DNA of 15,121 nucleotides from the NCBI GenBank assembly GCA_039818825.1, contig JBCBTD010000085.1:1-15121 (forward strand), written 5' to 3'. This DNA is from JBCBTD01 sp039818825 (lineage in GTDB: Bacteria > Pseudomonadota > Alphaproteobacteria > Geminicoccales > Geminicoccaceae). The position numbers and the translations under genes are program-made. Below, piece after piece: positions 1 to 6,119 of this stretch. The notes beneath the pieces are model-generated. The model worked only from the letters and a program-made list of their open reading frames with translations, had not been told where the DNA came from and ran no database searches. How positions within the stretch are numbered: position 1 is the first letter of the stretch; each line of letters begins with the position of its first letter.

Positions 1-55
1 CGTCGGCAACGTCGTCAACCTGCTCGACCAGAAGGTGGGTTTCCCGTTGCCGACG
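1..55. repeat. 11-base inverted repeat flanking a 33-base segment in reversed orientation
   Basis: Bases 1-11 (CGTCGGCAACG) are the exact reverse complement of bases 45-55 (CGTTGCCGACG). The spacer is 12-44. Both arms lie inside the minus-strand SDR gene. Reading the spacer in its opposite orientation, with the arms unchanged, continues the SDR frame without a gap as V-V-N-L-L-D-Q-K-V-G-F-P-L-P-T, the family's standard motif. As given, the minus strand reads G-K-P-T-F-W-S-S-R instead, which matches nothing expected. The left arm starts at the first base of the window, so the repeat may be longer. It could be a real invertible segment, a fixed inversion, or a fold-back artefact at a contig end. 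Confidence 0.85.
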
Positions 56-441
56 CTGCCGGGCGGTAGCTGCGCGACCAGATCGCGGCTCAGCAACAGC
101 GGCGCCAACAGATTGACGCGCATTTGCCGCTCGAATGTCGCCGGCGCCAACGTCGCGAGATCGTCGAACACGAAGCTCGATGCCGAGTTGACGACCGCGG
201 TGATCGGCCCGAGGGCGGTCGCTGCGGTCGGGATCAGCGCTGCCACCGCGCCCGGCTCGGCGAGATCACCGACGATGACGGTAGCGGTACCACCGGCGGC
301 AGCGATGGTGTCGGCCAACGCTGCCGCCTCGGCCCGTGACCGGTGGCAGTGGATCGCCACGGGACGACCGTCTGCGGCGAGCGCCAGGGCGAAGGCGCGA
401 CCGATCCGCTTCGCGGCTCCGGTGACCAGAACCGCGCTCAT
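1..441 (-). CDS. SDR family oxidoreductase, pteridine reductase/FolM-like (partial, 3' part disrupted)
   Basis: N-terminal part of a short-chain dehydrogenase/reductase, a cytosolic NAD(P)H-dependent enzyme. The start ATG (441-439) overlaps the upstream glycosyltransferase stop as ATGA, so translation is probably coupled. Residues 7-14 read TGAAKRIG, the Rossmann dinucleotide motif; the TGxxxRIG form and the later NSASSF (where NNASxF is usual) are typical of the pteridine reductase/FolM branch. A conserved N-L-x-A-P segment follows near residue 110. The frame is normal to about residue 132 (GSVGN, base 46). The expected next motif, VVN-[LI]-[LI]-D-Q-[KR]-V, is absent on this strand but present on the opposite strand at bases 11-37, so the last 45 bases appear inverted. 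The catalytic Tyr-x-x-x-Lys would lie beyond the window. The family call is firm; the substrate is unknown, and no folate or pterin gene is visible nearby. Confidence 0.8.
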   Translation of the reverse strand, partial: MSAVLVTGAAKRIGRAFALALAADGRPVAIHCHRSRAEAAALADTIAAAGGTATVIVGDLAEPGAVAALIPTAATALGPITAVVNSASSFVFDDLATLAPATFERQMRVNLLAPLLLSRDLVAQLPPGSVGNGKPTFWSSRLTTLPT

Positions 442-1316
442 GCCAAAGCCGCCATTTCGGCTTCGACCCAAGATGCACGCCCGGCGTCGGTGAGATCGAG
501 GAAGTGCTCCAGATGGGCGCAACGCCCGTCACGGAGCCAGCGGCGGAACAACTGGTTGAGCCGGCGATCGAAGCGAAACTGTGCGGCCGCAGCTCGCCGC
601 AGCTCCGGATCGATCCGCAAGCCGCGACCTGCGAGCAACCGCAGCAGCTCAGCGTAGCCCGCGTCGGCGCGATCTGCCGCGTCGCCCCCTAGCGTCATCG
701 AACCGAGACGCTTGTGATAGGCGTAGTGCGCGTCGGGATGGACCCGCATGTCGGGGGCAACGGTCAACAGCTGCAGATTGACCAGCACGTCCTCGGCGAA
801 GGGCGTCGCCGTCCAACCTTCCGGCAGCAATCGGCGCTGGAACACCGGCGGGAACGGGACACGCGGGGTCAACAGATCGTGAGCCGTGAAGCGACGCGCC
901 AGCGGGAACAGAGCTACGCCGCGCTTGTAGAGCCGACCCTCGGTGTCGAACACCGCCGTGTTCGAAACGGCCGCGCCGTCGTCCAGTGCCATCGGCACGA
1001 GGCGATCCAGCGCATCGAGCGCGAGCGCGTCGTCGGCATCGAGTTGGGCAATGACGGAACCTTCGGCAATGGCCAATGCTGCGTTTCGTGCCGCAACAGC
1101 GCCTTCACCAATTCCGCCGGTCTTGGCCTGACGAAGCCGCGGATCGCGGACACCAGAGCGACGGAGAAGCTCCAGGTAGTCGGTGCCGTCGTCGCTCGCG
1201 AGAACGACTTCGAGATGCGGCCACGTCTGCGCCAACGCACTCGTGATACAGCGCGAAATGGTCGCGTCCGCACGAAATGCCGGGACGATCAACGAGACGA
1301 GCGGACGGTCGGTCAA
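438..1316 (-). CDS. Glycosyltransferase family 2 (GT-A fold)
   Basis: A 292-residue protein, if started at TTG 1316, that transfers a sugar from a nucleotide donor; the acceptor is unknown. It begins with the GT2 pattern P-L-V-S-L-I-V-P-A-F (residues 5-14), then S-A-L-A-Q-T (26-31) and the nucleotide-binding S-D-D-G-T (41-45). The metal-binding LDADD is at 92-96. An A-E-D segment in the second half could hold the catalytic base. There is no membrane segment, so it is probably cytosolic or peripheral. The TTG is preferred because AGGA sits about 9 bases upstream and the fold starts just after it. In-frame ATGs farther upstream would run into the divergent transporter gene and add a low-complexity, non-homologous N-terminus. 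The gene overlaps the following SDR by ATGA, implying an operon read leftward. The family is clear; donor and product are not. Confidence 0.85.
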   Translation of the reverse strand: MTDRPLVSLIVPAFRADATISRCITSALAQTWPHLEVVLASDDGTDYLELLRRSGVRDPRLRQAKTGGIGEGAVAARNAALAIAEGSVIAQLDADDALALDALDRLVPMALDDGAAVSNTAVFDTEGRLYKRGVALFPLARRFTAHDLLTPRVPFPPVFQRRLLPEGWTATPFAEDVLVNLQLLTVAPDMRVHPDAHYAYHKRLGSMTLGGDAADRADAGYAELLRLLAGRGLRIDPELRRAAAAQFRFDRRLNQLFRRWLRDGRCAHLEHFLDLTDAGRASWVEAEMAALA

Positions 1317-1503
1317 TGAGAGATTTCCTAGGGCTATCGGCGCGAGGTAGGCGCGCGCGGGCACGTGACAAGGCCGCACGGCGGCCCGCTGCGCCGCACT
1401 GTCGGATGCTTGCGGCTCATACGAAGGTCGTGTAGCGCCCCAATCGAAGCGACCGCGTCCGCCAGACGTGAATCGATATCGAACGAACATTGGGAGCAGC
1501 CTC
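1317..1503. promoter_or_regulatory. Divergent intergenic region between glycosyltransferase and TRAP operon
   Basis: These 187 bases separate two divergently read units and must hold promoters for both. I see no convincing -35/-10 pair on either strand. A perfect 10-base palindrome, TCGATATCGA (1473-1482), lies about 20 bases upstream of the transporter ATG and could be an operator. A looser 6-base inverted repeat (GCGGGC 1357-1362 / GCCCGC 1384-1389) is also present. GGGAG at 1492-1496 is the ribosome binding site of the solute-binding protein. The promoter role is inferred from gene orientation only. Confidence 0.45.
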
Positions 1504-2493
1504 ATGAACGCAACCTTCAAGGTTGCCGTCGCCGCAGCGGCCATCGTCGTCGCTGGCGACGTTGCCTTTGCCGACGAACGGGCCGACTGGCCGACGAGCT
1601 TCAGCGTCGGCACCGCCAGCCAGGGCGGCACGTACTTCATCTACGGCGCCGGCTGGGCCAACCTTGTCAGCGAGATGACGGGCGTGCCCAGCAGCACCGA
1701 GGCCACGGGCGGTCCGGTTCAGAACCTGGCGCTGGTGCAAACCGACGACCTCCAGTTCGGCATGACCACGATGGGTCCGGCGCGGGAAGCCTGGGACGGC
1801 CTCAGCCCCCTCGCCGAGGGTGTCGAGATGCGCGATGTCCGCGCCCTCTTCCCGATGTACCAGACCCCGTTCCAGGTCATCGCCCTGGAGAGTTCCGGCA
1901 TCACGTCGGTTGCTGATCTGGACGGCAAGCGGGTCGGCGTGGGTCCGCGTGGCGGCACCTGCGGCACCTACTGGCCGCGCTACCTGGAGGCACTCGGCGT
2001 CGACGCCAACGTGCAGTACGGCGGCGCCTCCGACCTCGCGGGCCAGGTCCAGGACGGCCTGATCGATGCCTTCGCGTTCTGCGCCGGCCTGCCGATCGCG
2101 GCGTTCTCCGAGCTCGAGGCGCAGCGGCCGGTCACCATCTTCGCCTTCACCGAGGAAGAGCAGTCGGCGCTGGTCGAGCAGTTCCCGGTGAGCCCTTACG
2201 AGATCCCCGCCGGGCTCTACGAGAGCACGCCGGACGCGCAGCGCTCGGTGGCGATGTGGAACTTCGCCATCGCCCACAAGGACGTGCCGGCCAGTTTCGC
2301 CAAGGAAGTCATGAAAGTCGTGCTCGACAACCACGACCGTATGCTGCAGGTCCACGGCGCGGCGAAGGAGACGCTGCCCGAGAACTACGTCCACAACACG
2401 TTCCTTTGGTTTCATCCGGGTGCCTTGGAGTACTTCGAGGACAAGGGCTTCGAGATCGACCCGATCGTGATGCCGCCCGAGGCGCAGGGCTGA
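1504..2493 (+). CDS. TRAP transporter solute-binding protein, TAXI family
   Basis: A 329-residue periplasmic receptor that captures a solute, typically an organic acid or amino acid, and passes it to a TRAP permease for ion-gradient-driven uptake. The first 23 residues form a signal peptide: a Lys near the start, an alanine/valine core, and an A-F-A cleavage site before DERADWP. The mature start has the TAXI hallmark V-G-T-A-S-Q-G-G-T-Y, then E-A-T-G-G-P-V-Q-N-L and Q-F-G-M-T, and later V-G-P-R-G-G-T-C-G-T-Y where the second lobe contacts ligand. Length is normal for the family. ATG 1504 is chosen because GGGAG lies 7 bases upstream and the signal peptide starts right there; an in-frame ATG at 1468 would add 12 polar residues. 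The permease follows 81 bases downstream, across a strong hairpin. The ligand cannot be told from sequence. Confidence 0.93.
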   Translation: MNATFKVAVAAAAIVVAGDVAFADERADWPTSFSVGTASQGGTYFIYGAGWANLVSEMTGVPSSTEATGGPVQNLALVQTDDLQFGMTTMGPAREAWDGLSPLAEGVEMRDVRALFPMYQTPFQVIALESSGITSVADLDGKRVGVGPRGGTCGTYWPRYLEALGVDANVQYGGASDLAGQVQDGLIDAFAFCAGLPIAAFSELEAQRPVTIFAFTEEEQSALVEQFPVSPYEIPAGLYESTPDAQRSVAMWNFAIAHKDVPASFAKEVMKVVLDNHDRMLQVHGAAKETLPENYVHNTFLWFHPGALEYFEDKGFEIDPIVMPPEAQG

Positions 2494-2507
2494 GCAGCCG
2501 AGCCTCG

Positions 2508-2538
2508 GCGGCGGCCCTGCGTGGAACAGGGCCGCCGC
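2508..2538 (+). promoter_or_regulatory. Intercistronic hairpin between TRAP receptor and permease
   Basis: GCGGCGGCCCTG (2508-2519) pairs perfectly with CAGGGCCGCCGC (2527-2538), giving a 12-base-pair GC-rich stem with a 7-base loop. It begins 14 bases after the receptor stop and ends 36 bases before the permease ATG. No T-run follows, so it is probably not a complete terminator. In binding-protein transport operons such structures commonly protect the upstream message from 3' decay or cause partial termination, so more receptor than permease is made. That role is inferred here. Confidence 0.7.
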
Positions 2539-2574
2539 TGGCAGTGGCGGTGACGGCAACGGCCTGAAGGAAGT

Positions 2575-4731
2575 ATGCCGGACATGGCCGGAACCGAGCA
2601 GAGCCCGGGGCGGGAACCACCCGTCGCCATCGACAGCCCCGCCGAAGAACCGGCGGCTGCCAACCAGCGACGGCCGTTCGGCATGTTGGGCGCCCTGCTG
2701 TTCGTGGCCGCGGTCGCCTACACGACGTTCCACTTGGTGGTGCTGAACGTCGCGCCGTTGGAGACGTGGACCTACCGTATCCTCCACGTTGCCGGCGGGC
2801 TGGCCGTAGGCTTCGCCCTGGTGGCCAGCCGGAGCTTCGGCAAGCCGGCACCGCTCGCCCTGCCGGCAGCCCTGCGGCGCGTCCTCGGCCGCGGCAGCCT
2901 CGGTCTCGTGAGCTTGGCGACGGTCGCCTTCGCGGCGGCCTACGTCTTGCACAGCCAGGGCATTCCCAACCCGCCGCCCTGGGTATGGCAGGCCGGTAGC
3001 TGGGCGCTGACGGCCGGGGCCGTCATGGCGATCGTCGGAGCTTGGGCCGACGACGTCGACGAGCACCGGCTCGGCCTCGCCGATGCGGCGTTGGCCATCG
3101 CCGCCATCGCCGTAGCGCTCTATCTGGTCTTCAACCTTCAAGCACTGCAGTTCCGTGCCGGCGTCATGCCGACCCGACCGGACTTCTGGGTGGCGTTGAC
3201 CGGCGCCTTGCTGATCTTGGAGTTGACGCGACGTGTCGCCGGCATGCCGCTGGTCACGATCGCCCTGGTCTTCCTGCTCTACGGACTGCTCGGGCCCTGG
3301 TTGCCGGGCATTCTGGAGCACCGGGGCTACGATCTCGATCGACTGTTCACCTACATCTACACCGACAACGGGATCCTCGGGCCGACGACTGCGGTAAGTT
3401 CGACCTACATCGTCCTGTTCATAACCTTCGGCGCGTTTCTCCAAGCGTCGAAGGTCGGTGACTACTTCGTGAGCGTCGCGTTCGCGGCGGCGGGGCGCGC
3501 GCGCGGCGGACCGGCCAAGGTGGCGATCTTCGGCTCCGGCCTCATGGGCATGATCAACGGCACCTCCGCCGGCAACGTCGTCGCCACCGGCTCCTTGACC
3601 ATCCCGCTGATGCGCAAGGTCGGCTACTCCGGCCGCACTGCCGGCGCCATCGAAGCGGCGGCTTCCTCCGGCGGCCAGATCATGCCGCCGGTGATGGGCG
3701 CTGGCGCCTTCATCATGGCCGAGGTCACCGGGATCGCCTATCAGGAGATCGCCCTCGCCGCCCTGATCCCCGCCTTGCTCTACTTCATCTCCGTCTACTT
3801 CATGGTCGACTTCGAGGCAGCGAAGACCGGCATGTGCATGCGCGACGACGAGCTGCCCAAATGGCGAGTACTTGCCAAACAGCTCTACTTGTTCGCACCG
3901 ATCCTGATGCTCATCACCGCGATGTTCCTCGGTTACTCGGTGATCCGTGCCGGCACCTATGCACTGGTCGCCGCCGCCGTCGTGAGCTGGCTGACGCCCA
4001 ACGCGCTCGGCCCGCGCGGCATCCTTCGCGCCCTCGACCTCAGCGCGCAGATGGTCCTGCCGCTGGTCGCTGTCTGCGCCTGCGCCGGCATCATCGTCGG
4101 CATCATCGGCCTGACCGGCGTCGGCTTGCGGTTCTCGTCCCTGCTGCTGGCGCTGGCCGACCAAAGCCAGGTGCTGGCGCTCGTCTTCGCCATGGGCATT
4201 TCGATCCTGCTCGGCATGGGCATGCCCACCACGGCGGCCTACGCAGTCGCCGCTTCGGTCGTGGCACCAGGGCTGATCCAGCTCGGTGTGCCGGTGCTTA
4301 CGGCGCACTTCTTCGTCTTCTACTTCGCCGTGATGTCGGCGATCACGCCGCCGGTGGCACTCGCCGCCTACGCCGCCGCCGGGATCTCCGGCGACAAGCC
4401 GATGGCGACCTCGGTGGCCGCCTTCAAGATCGGCCTCGCCGCGTTCGTCGTTCCGTTCATGTTTTTCTACAGCCCGGCGATGCTGCTGGACGGCGCTCCG
4501 CTGGAGGTGCTCCGGGTGCTGACGACGGCGAGCATCGGCGTCTACCTGCTGGCCGGGGCCGTCCAGGGATGGCTGCTCGACCGGCTCAACTTTGCGGAGC
4601 GAGGCATCGCCCTGGTCGCCGCGCTTTGCATGATCTCGGGCGGGCTGGTGACCGACCTCGCCGGCCTGGGTGTCGCCGGCGTGTTGGTGCTGTGGCAGCG
4701 GCGTTCGGCACGGCGCTCGGTGCCGGCTTGA
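2575..4731 (+). CDS. TRAP transporter fused permease (DctQ-DctM, TAXI type)
   Basis: A 718-residue inner-membrane permease, the usual partner of TAXI receptors. A short polar N-terminus rich in Pro, Glu and Ala (about 1-35) precedes a four-helix DctQ-like part (about 36-175). The large DctM part follows: R-R-V-A-G-M-P at the join, the conserved G-S-G-L-M-G-M-I-N-G-T-S-A-G-N loop (about 320-335), S-S-G-G-Q-I-M-P-P-V-M-G (about 362-375), and the matching second-half loop G-M-G-M-P-T-T-A-A-Y (about 545). I-T-P-P-V-A-L-A-A-Y and extra C-terminal helices end it. The length is normal for fused permeases. AAGGA lies just before ATG 2575; ATG 2584 is an alternative with more usual spacing. The stop overlaps the next gene's TTG, so a nucleotide-sugar dehydrogenase is apparently co-translated. 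The energy source (Na+ or H+) is not visible. Confidence 0.93.
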   Translation: MPDMAGTEQSPGREPPVAIDSPAEEPAAANQRRPFGMLGALLFVAAVAYTTFHLVVLNVAPLETWTYRILHVAGGLAVGFALVASRSFGKPAPLALPAALRRVLGRGSLGLVSLATVAFAAAYVLHSQGIPNPPPWVWQAGSWALTAGAVMAIVGAWADDVDEHRLGLADAALAIAAIAVALYLVFNLQALQFRAGVMPTRPDFWVALTGALLILELTRRVAGMPLVTIALVFLLYGLLGPWLPGILEHRGYDLDRLFTYIYTDNGILGPTTAVSSTYIVLFITFGAFLQASKVGDYFVSVAFAAAGRARGGPAKVAIFGSGLMGMINGTSAGNVVATGSLTIPLMRKVGYSGRTAGAIEAAASSGGQIMPPVMGAGAFIMAEVTGIAYQEIALAALIPALLYFISVYFMVDFEAAKTGMCMRDDELPKWRVLAKQLYLFAPILMLITAMFLGYSVIRAGTYALVAAAVVSWLTPNALGPRGILRALDLSAQMVLPLVAVCACAGIIVGIIGLTGVGLRFSSLLLALADQSQVLALVFAMGISILLGMGMPTTAAYAVAASVVAPGLIQLGVPVLTAHFFVFYFAVMSAITPPVALAAYAAAGISGDKPMATSVAAFKIGLAAFVVPFMFFYSPAMLLDGAPLEVLRVLTTASIGVYLLAGAVQGWLLDRLNFAERGIALVAALCMISGGLVTDLAGLGVAGVLVLWQRRSARRSVPA

Positions 4732-6053
4732 GCACAGCCGCCAACGACGCGCTCCCGCGGCTGCAGCAGCGTCTCGCCGACCGGAGCGCCGTCGTCGCCG
4801 TCCTCGGCCTCGGCTATGTCGGTCTGCCCCTCGCCCTGCTCTACGCCGAGGCGGGCTTCGACGTGATCGGCTTCGACGTCGACGACGCCAAGGTGGCGGC
4901 ACTCGACGCTGGGCGAAGCTACATCGAACACATCGCCGCGGAGCGGATCGCCCGTGCCGTCGCCGATGGCCTCGAACCGACCACGGACGTCGCCCGTGCG
5001 GCAGCGGCCGACGCGCTGCTCGTCTGCGTGCCGACGCCCCTCGATCGCTTCCGCCAGCCGGACCTGCGGTTCATCACCGCCACCCTGGACGCCTTCGCGC
5101 CGCACGTGACCGCCGGTCAGATCCTGTCGCTGGAGAGCACGACCTATCCCGGCACGACCGAAGAAGAAGTGCAGGCACGGATGGAGCAGCGCGGCTTCGT
5201 CGTCGGCCGGGACGTCTTCGTCGTCTACTCGCCGGAACGCGAGGATCCTGGCAACGTGCGGTTCTCGACGGCGACCATCCCCAAGGTCGTCGGTGGCATC
5301 ACACCCGCCTGCACCGCGGCCGGGGCGGCGCTCTACGGTGCCGTGATCGACCAGGTCGTGCCGGTCAGTTCGGCGCGTGTCGCCGAAATGACCAAGATGA
5401 TGGAGAACATCCAGCGCGCGGTGAACATCGGCCTCGCCAACGAGCTCAAGGTCGTGTGCGATGCGATGGGCATAGACGTGTTCGAAGTCGTGCGCGCGGC
5501 GGCAACCAAGCCGTTCGGCTTCGTCCCCTACCTGCCGGGTCCGGGCATCGGCGGCCACTGCATCCCGGTCGATCCCTTCTACCTTACCTGGAAAGCGCGG
5601 GAGTACGGCGTCCACACGCGCTTCGTCGAGCTCGCCGGCGAAATCAACGCCGGCATGCCGGACTACGTCGTCGGCAAGTTGAGCGACGCGCTCAACGACC
5701 GCGGCCGCGCGCTGAAGGGTGCGGGCGTGCTCGTCCTGGGGATCGCCTACAAGCCGGACGTCGACGACGTGCGCGAGAGCCCGGCGATCGAGGTGATGGA
5801 GCGGCTCCGCGACAAGGGCGTCAGGCTGGCTTACAGCGACCCGCACGTGCCGCAGTTCAAGCCGATGCGCGCGCACCGCTTCGATCTCGAAAGCGTTGCG
5901 CTCGATCCCCAGACCTTGGCCGCCTACGACGCGGTCGTGCTGACGACCGATCACAGCGGCTTCGACTACGCGATGATCGGCGAGCATGCGCGGCTGATCG
6001 TCGACACCCGCGGGCGCTTCCCGATCGACGCAGCCAACGTCCAGCGCGCCTGA
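4728..6053 (+). CDS. Nucleotide-sugar dehydrogenase, UDP-GlcNAc 6-dehydrogenase (WbpA)-like
   Basis: A 441-residue cytosolic enzyme of the UDP-glucose/GDP-mannose dehydrogenase family. It oxidises C6 of a nucleotide sugar to a uronic acid in two NAD+-dependent steps, feeding surface polysaccharide. The Rossmann motif GLGYVGLP is at 27-34, with acidic F-D-V-D after the second strand. The central helix has E-M-T-K-M-M-E-N with the conserved Lys at 223. The catalytic Cys is at 278 in GGHCIPVDP. The flanking KPFGF...PGPGIGG and DPFYLTWKAREYG resemble UDP-N-acetylglucosamine 6-dehydrogenases more than UDP-glucose or UDP-ManNAc enzymes. The C-terminal domain keeps L-G-I-A-Y-K-P-D-V-D-D-V-R-E-S-P. 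The start is TTG 4728, overlapping the permease stop as TTGA; no better in-frame start exists before the Rossmann strand. A link to the glycosyltransferase upstream is possible but they are divergently read. Substrate assignment is moderate. Confidence 0.88.
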   Translation: MSTAANDALPRLQQRLADRSAVVAVLGLGYVGLPLALLYAEAGFDVIGFDVDDAKVAALDAGRSYIEHIAAERIARAVADGLEPTTDVARAAAADALLVCVPTPLDRFRQPDLRFITATLDAFAPHVTAGQILSLESTTYPGTTEEEVQARMEQRGFVVGRDVFVVYSPEREDPGNVRFSTATIPKVVGGITPACTAAGAALYGAVIDQVVPVSSARVAEMTKMMENIQRAVNIGLANELKVVCDAMGIDVFEVVRAAATKPFGFVPYLPGPGIGGHCIPVDPFYLTWKAREYGVHTRFVELAGEINAGMPDYVVGKLSDALNDRGRALKGAGVLVLGIAYKPDVDDVRESPAIEVMERLRDKGVRLAYSDPHVPQFKPMRAHRFDLESVALDPQTLAAYDAVVLTTDHSGFDYAMIGEHARLIVDTRGRFPIDAANVQRA

Positions 6054-6119
6054 CTGATAAATAAATGATGCATTCATGAAAAAGTCACGATCGGGGCCTA
6101 TCTCCCGTTCGTAGGCGGC
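6054..6119 (+). other. AT-rich intergenic segment before mrpA, stop-codon cluster
   Basis: The bases right after the dehydrogenase stop (about 6054-6083) are strikingly AT-rich against the GC-rich surroundings and hold stops in several frames (TGA, TAA, TAA, TGA). The low melting stretch is a natural place for the antiporter operon promoter, but I cannot define -35/-10 boxes. An ATG at 6076 followed by AAAAAG opens a 12-codon frame ending at 6114. In the mrpA frame the reading is open from 6069, and codons 6096-6119 read A-Y-L-P-F-V-G-G, which looks like the missing first mrpA helix rather than non-coding DNA. Confidence 0.5.

Noticed and set aside
35..493. Plus-strand open frame over the SDR gene
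   Set aside because: Only its first bases (up to about 43) look like real protein, and that is explained by the inverted segment; the rest is the shadow of the minus-strand SDR.
1361..1368. CACGTG-type box in the divergent region
   Set aside because: Six-base palindromes are expected by chance in GC-rich DNA and no bacterial regulator site is specifically matched.
1317..1640. Longer glycosyltransferase starting at an ATG inside the transporter gene
   Set aside because: The extra residues are non-homologous, low-complexity and antisense to a signal peptide; TTG 1316 has a ribosome binding site and begins at the fold.
1417..4902. Minus-strand open frame of 1161 codons opposite the TRAP operon
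   Set aside because: Composition is Arg/Gly/His/Asp/Gln-rich and low-complexity, as expected from the antisense of GC-rich genes; the plus strand has full-length, well-conserved families here.
6078..6084. Programmed -1 frameshift at the A-run near the mrpA start
   Set aside because: The heptamer is GAAAAAG, not the efficient AAAAAAG, and no stimulatory structure is evident; a base error or mutation is simpler.
6076..6114. 12-codon open frame ATG AAA AAG ... TAG as a leader peptide
   Set aside because: No ribosome binding site and no regulatory codon run; it is better explained as a remnant or misread of the mrpA start, so it is treated under findings.
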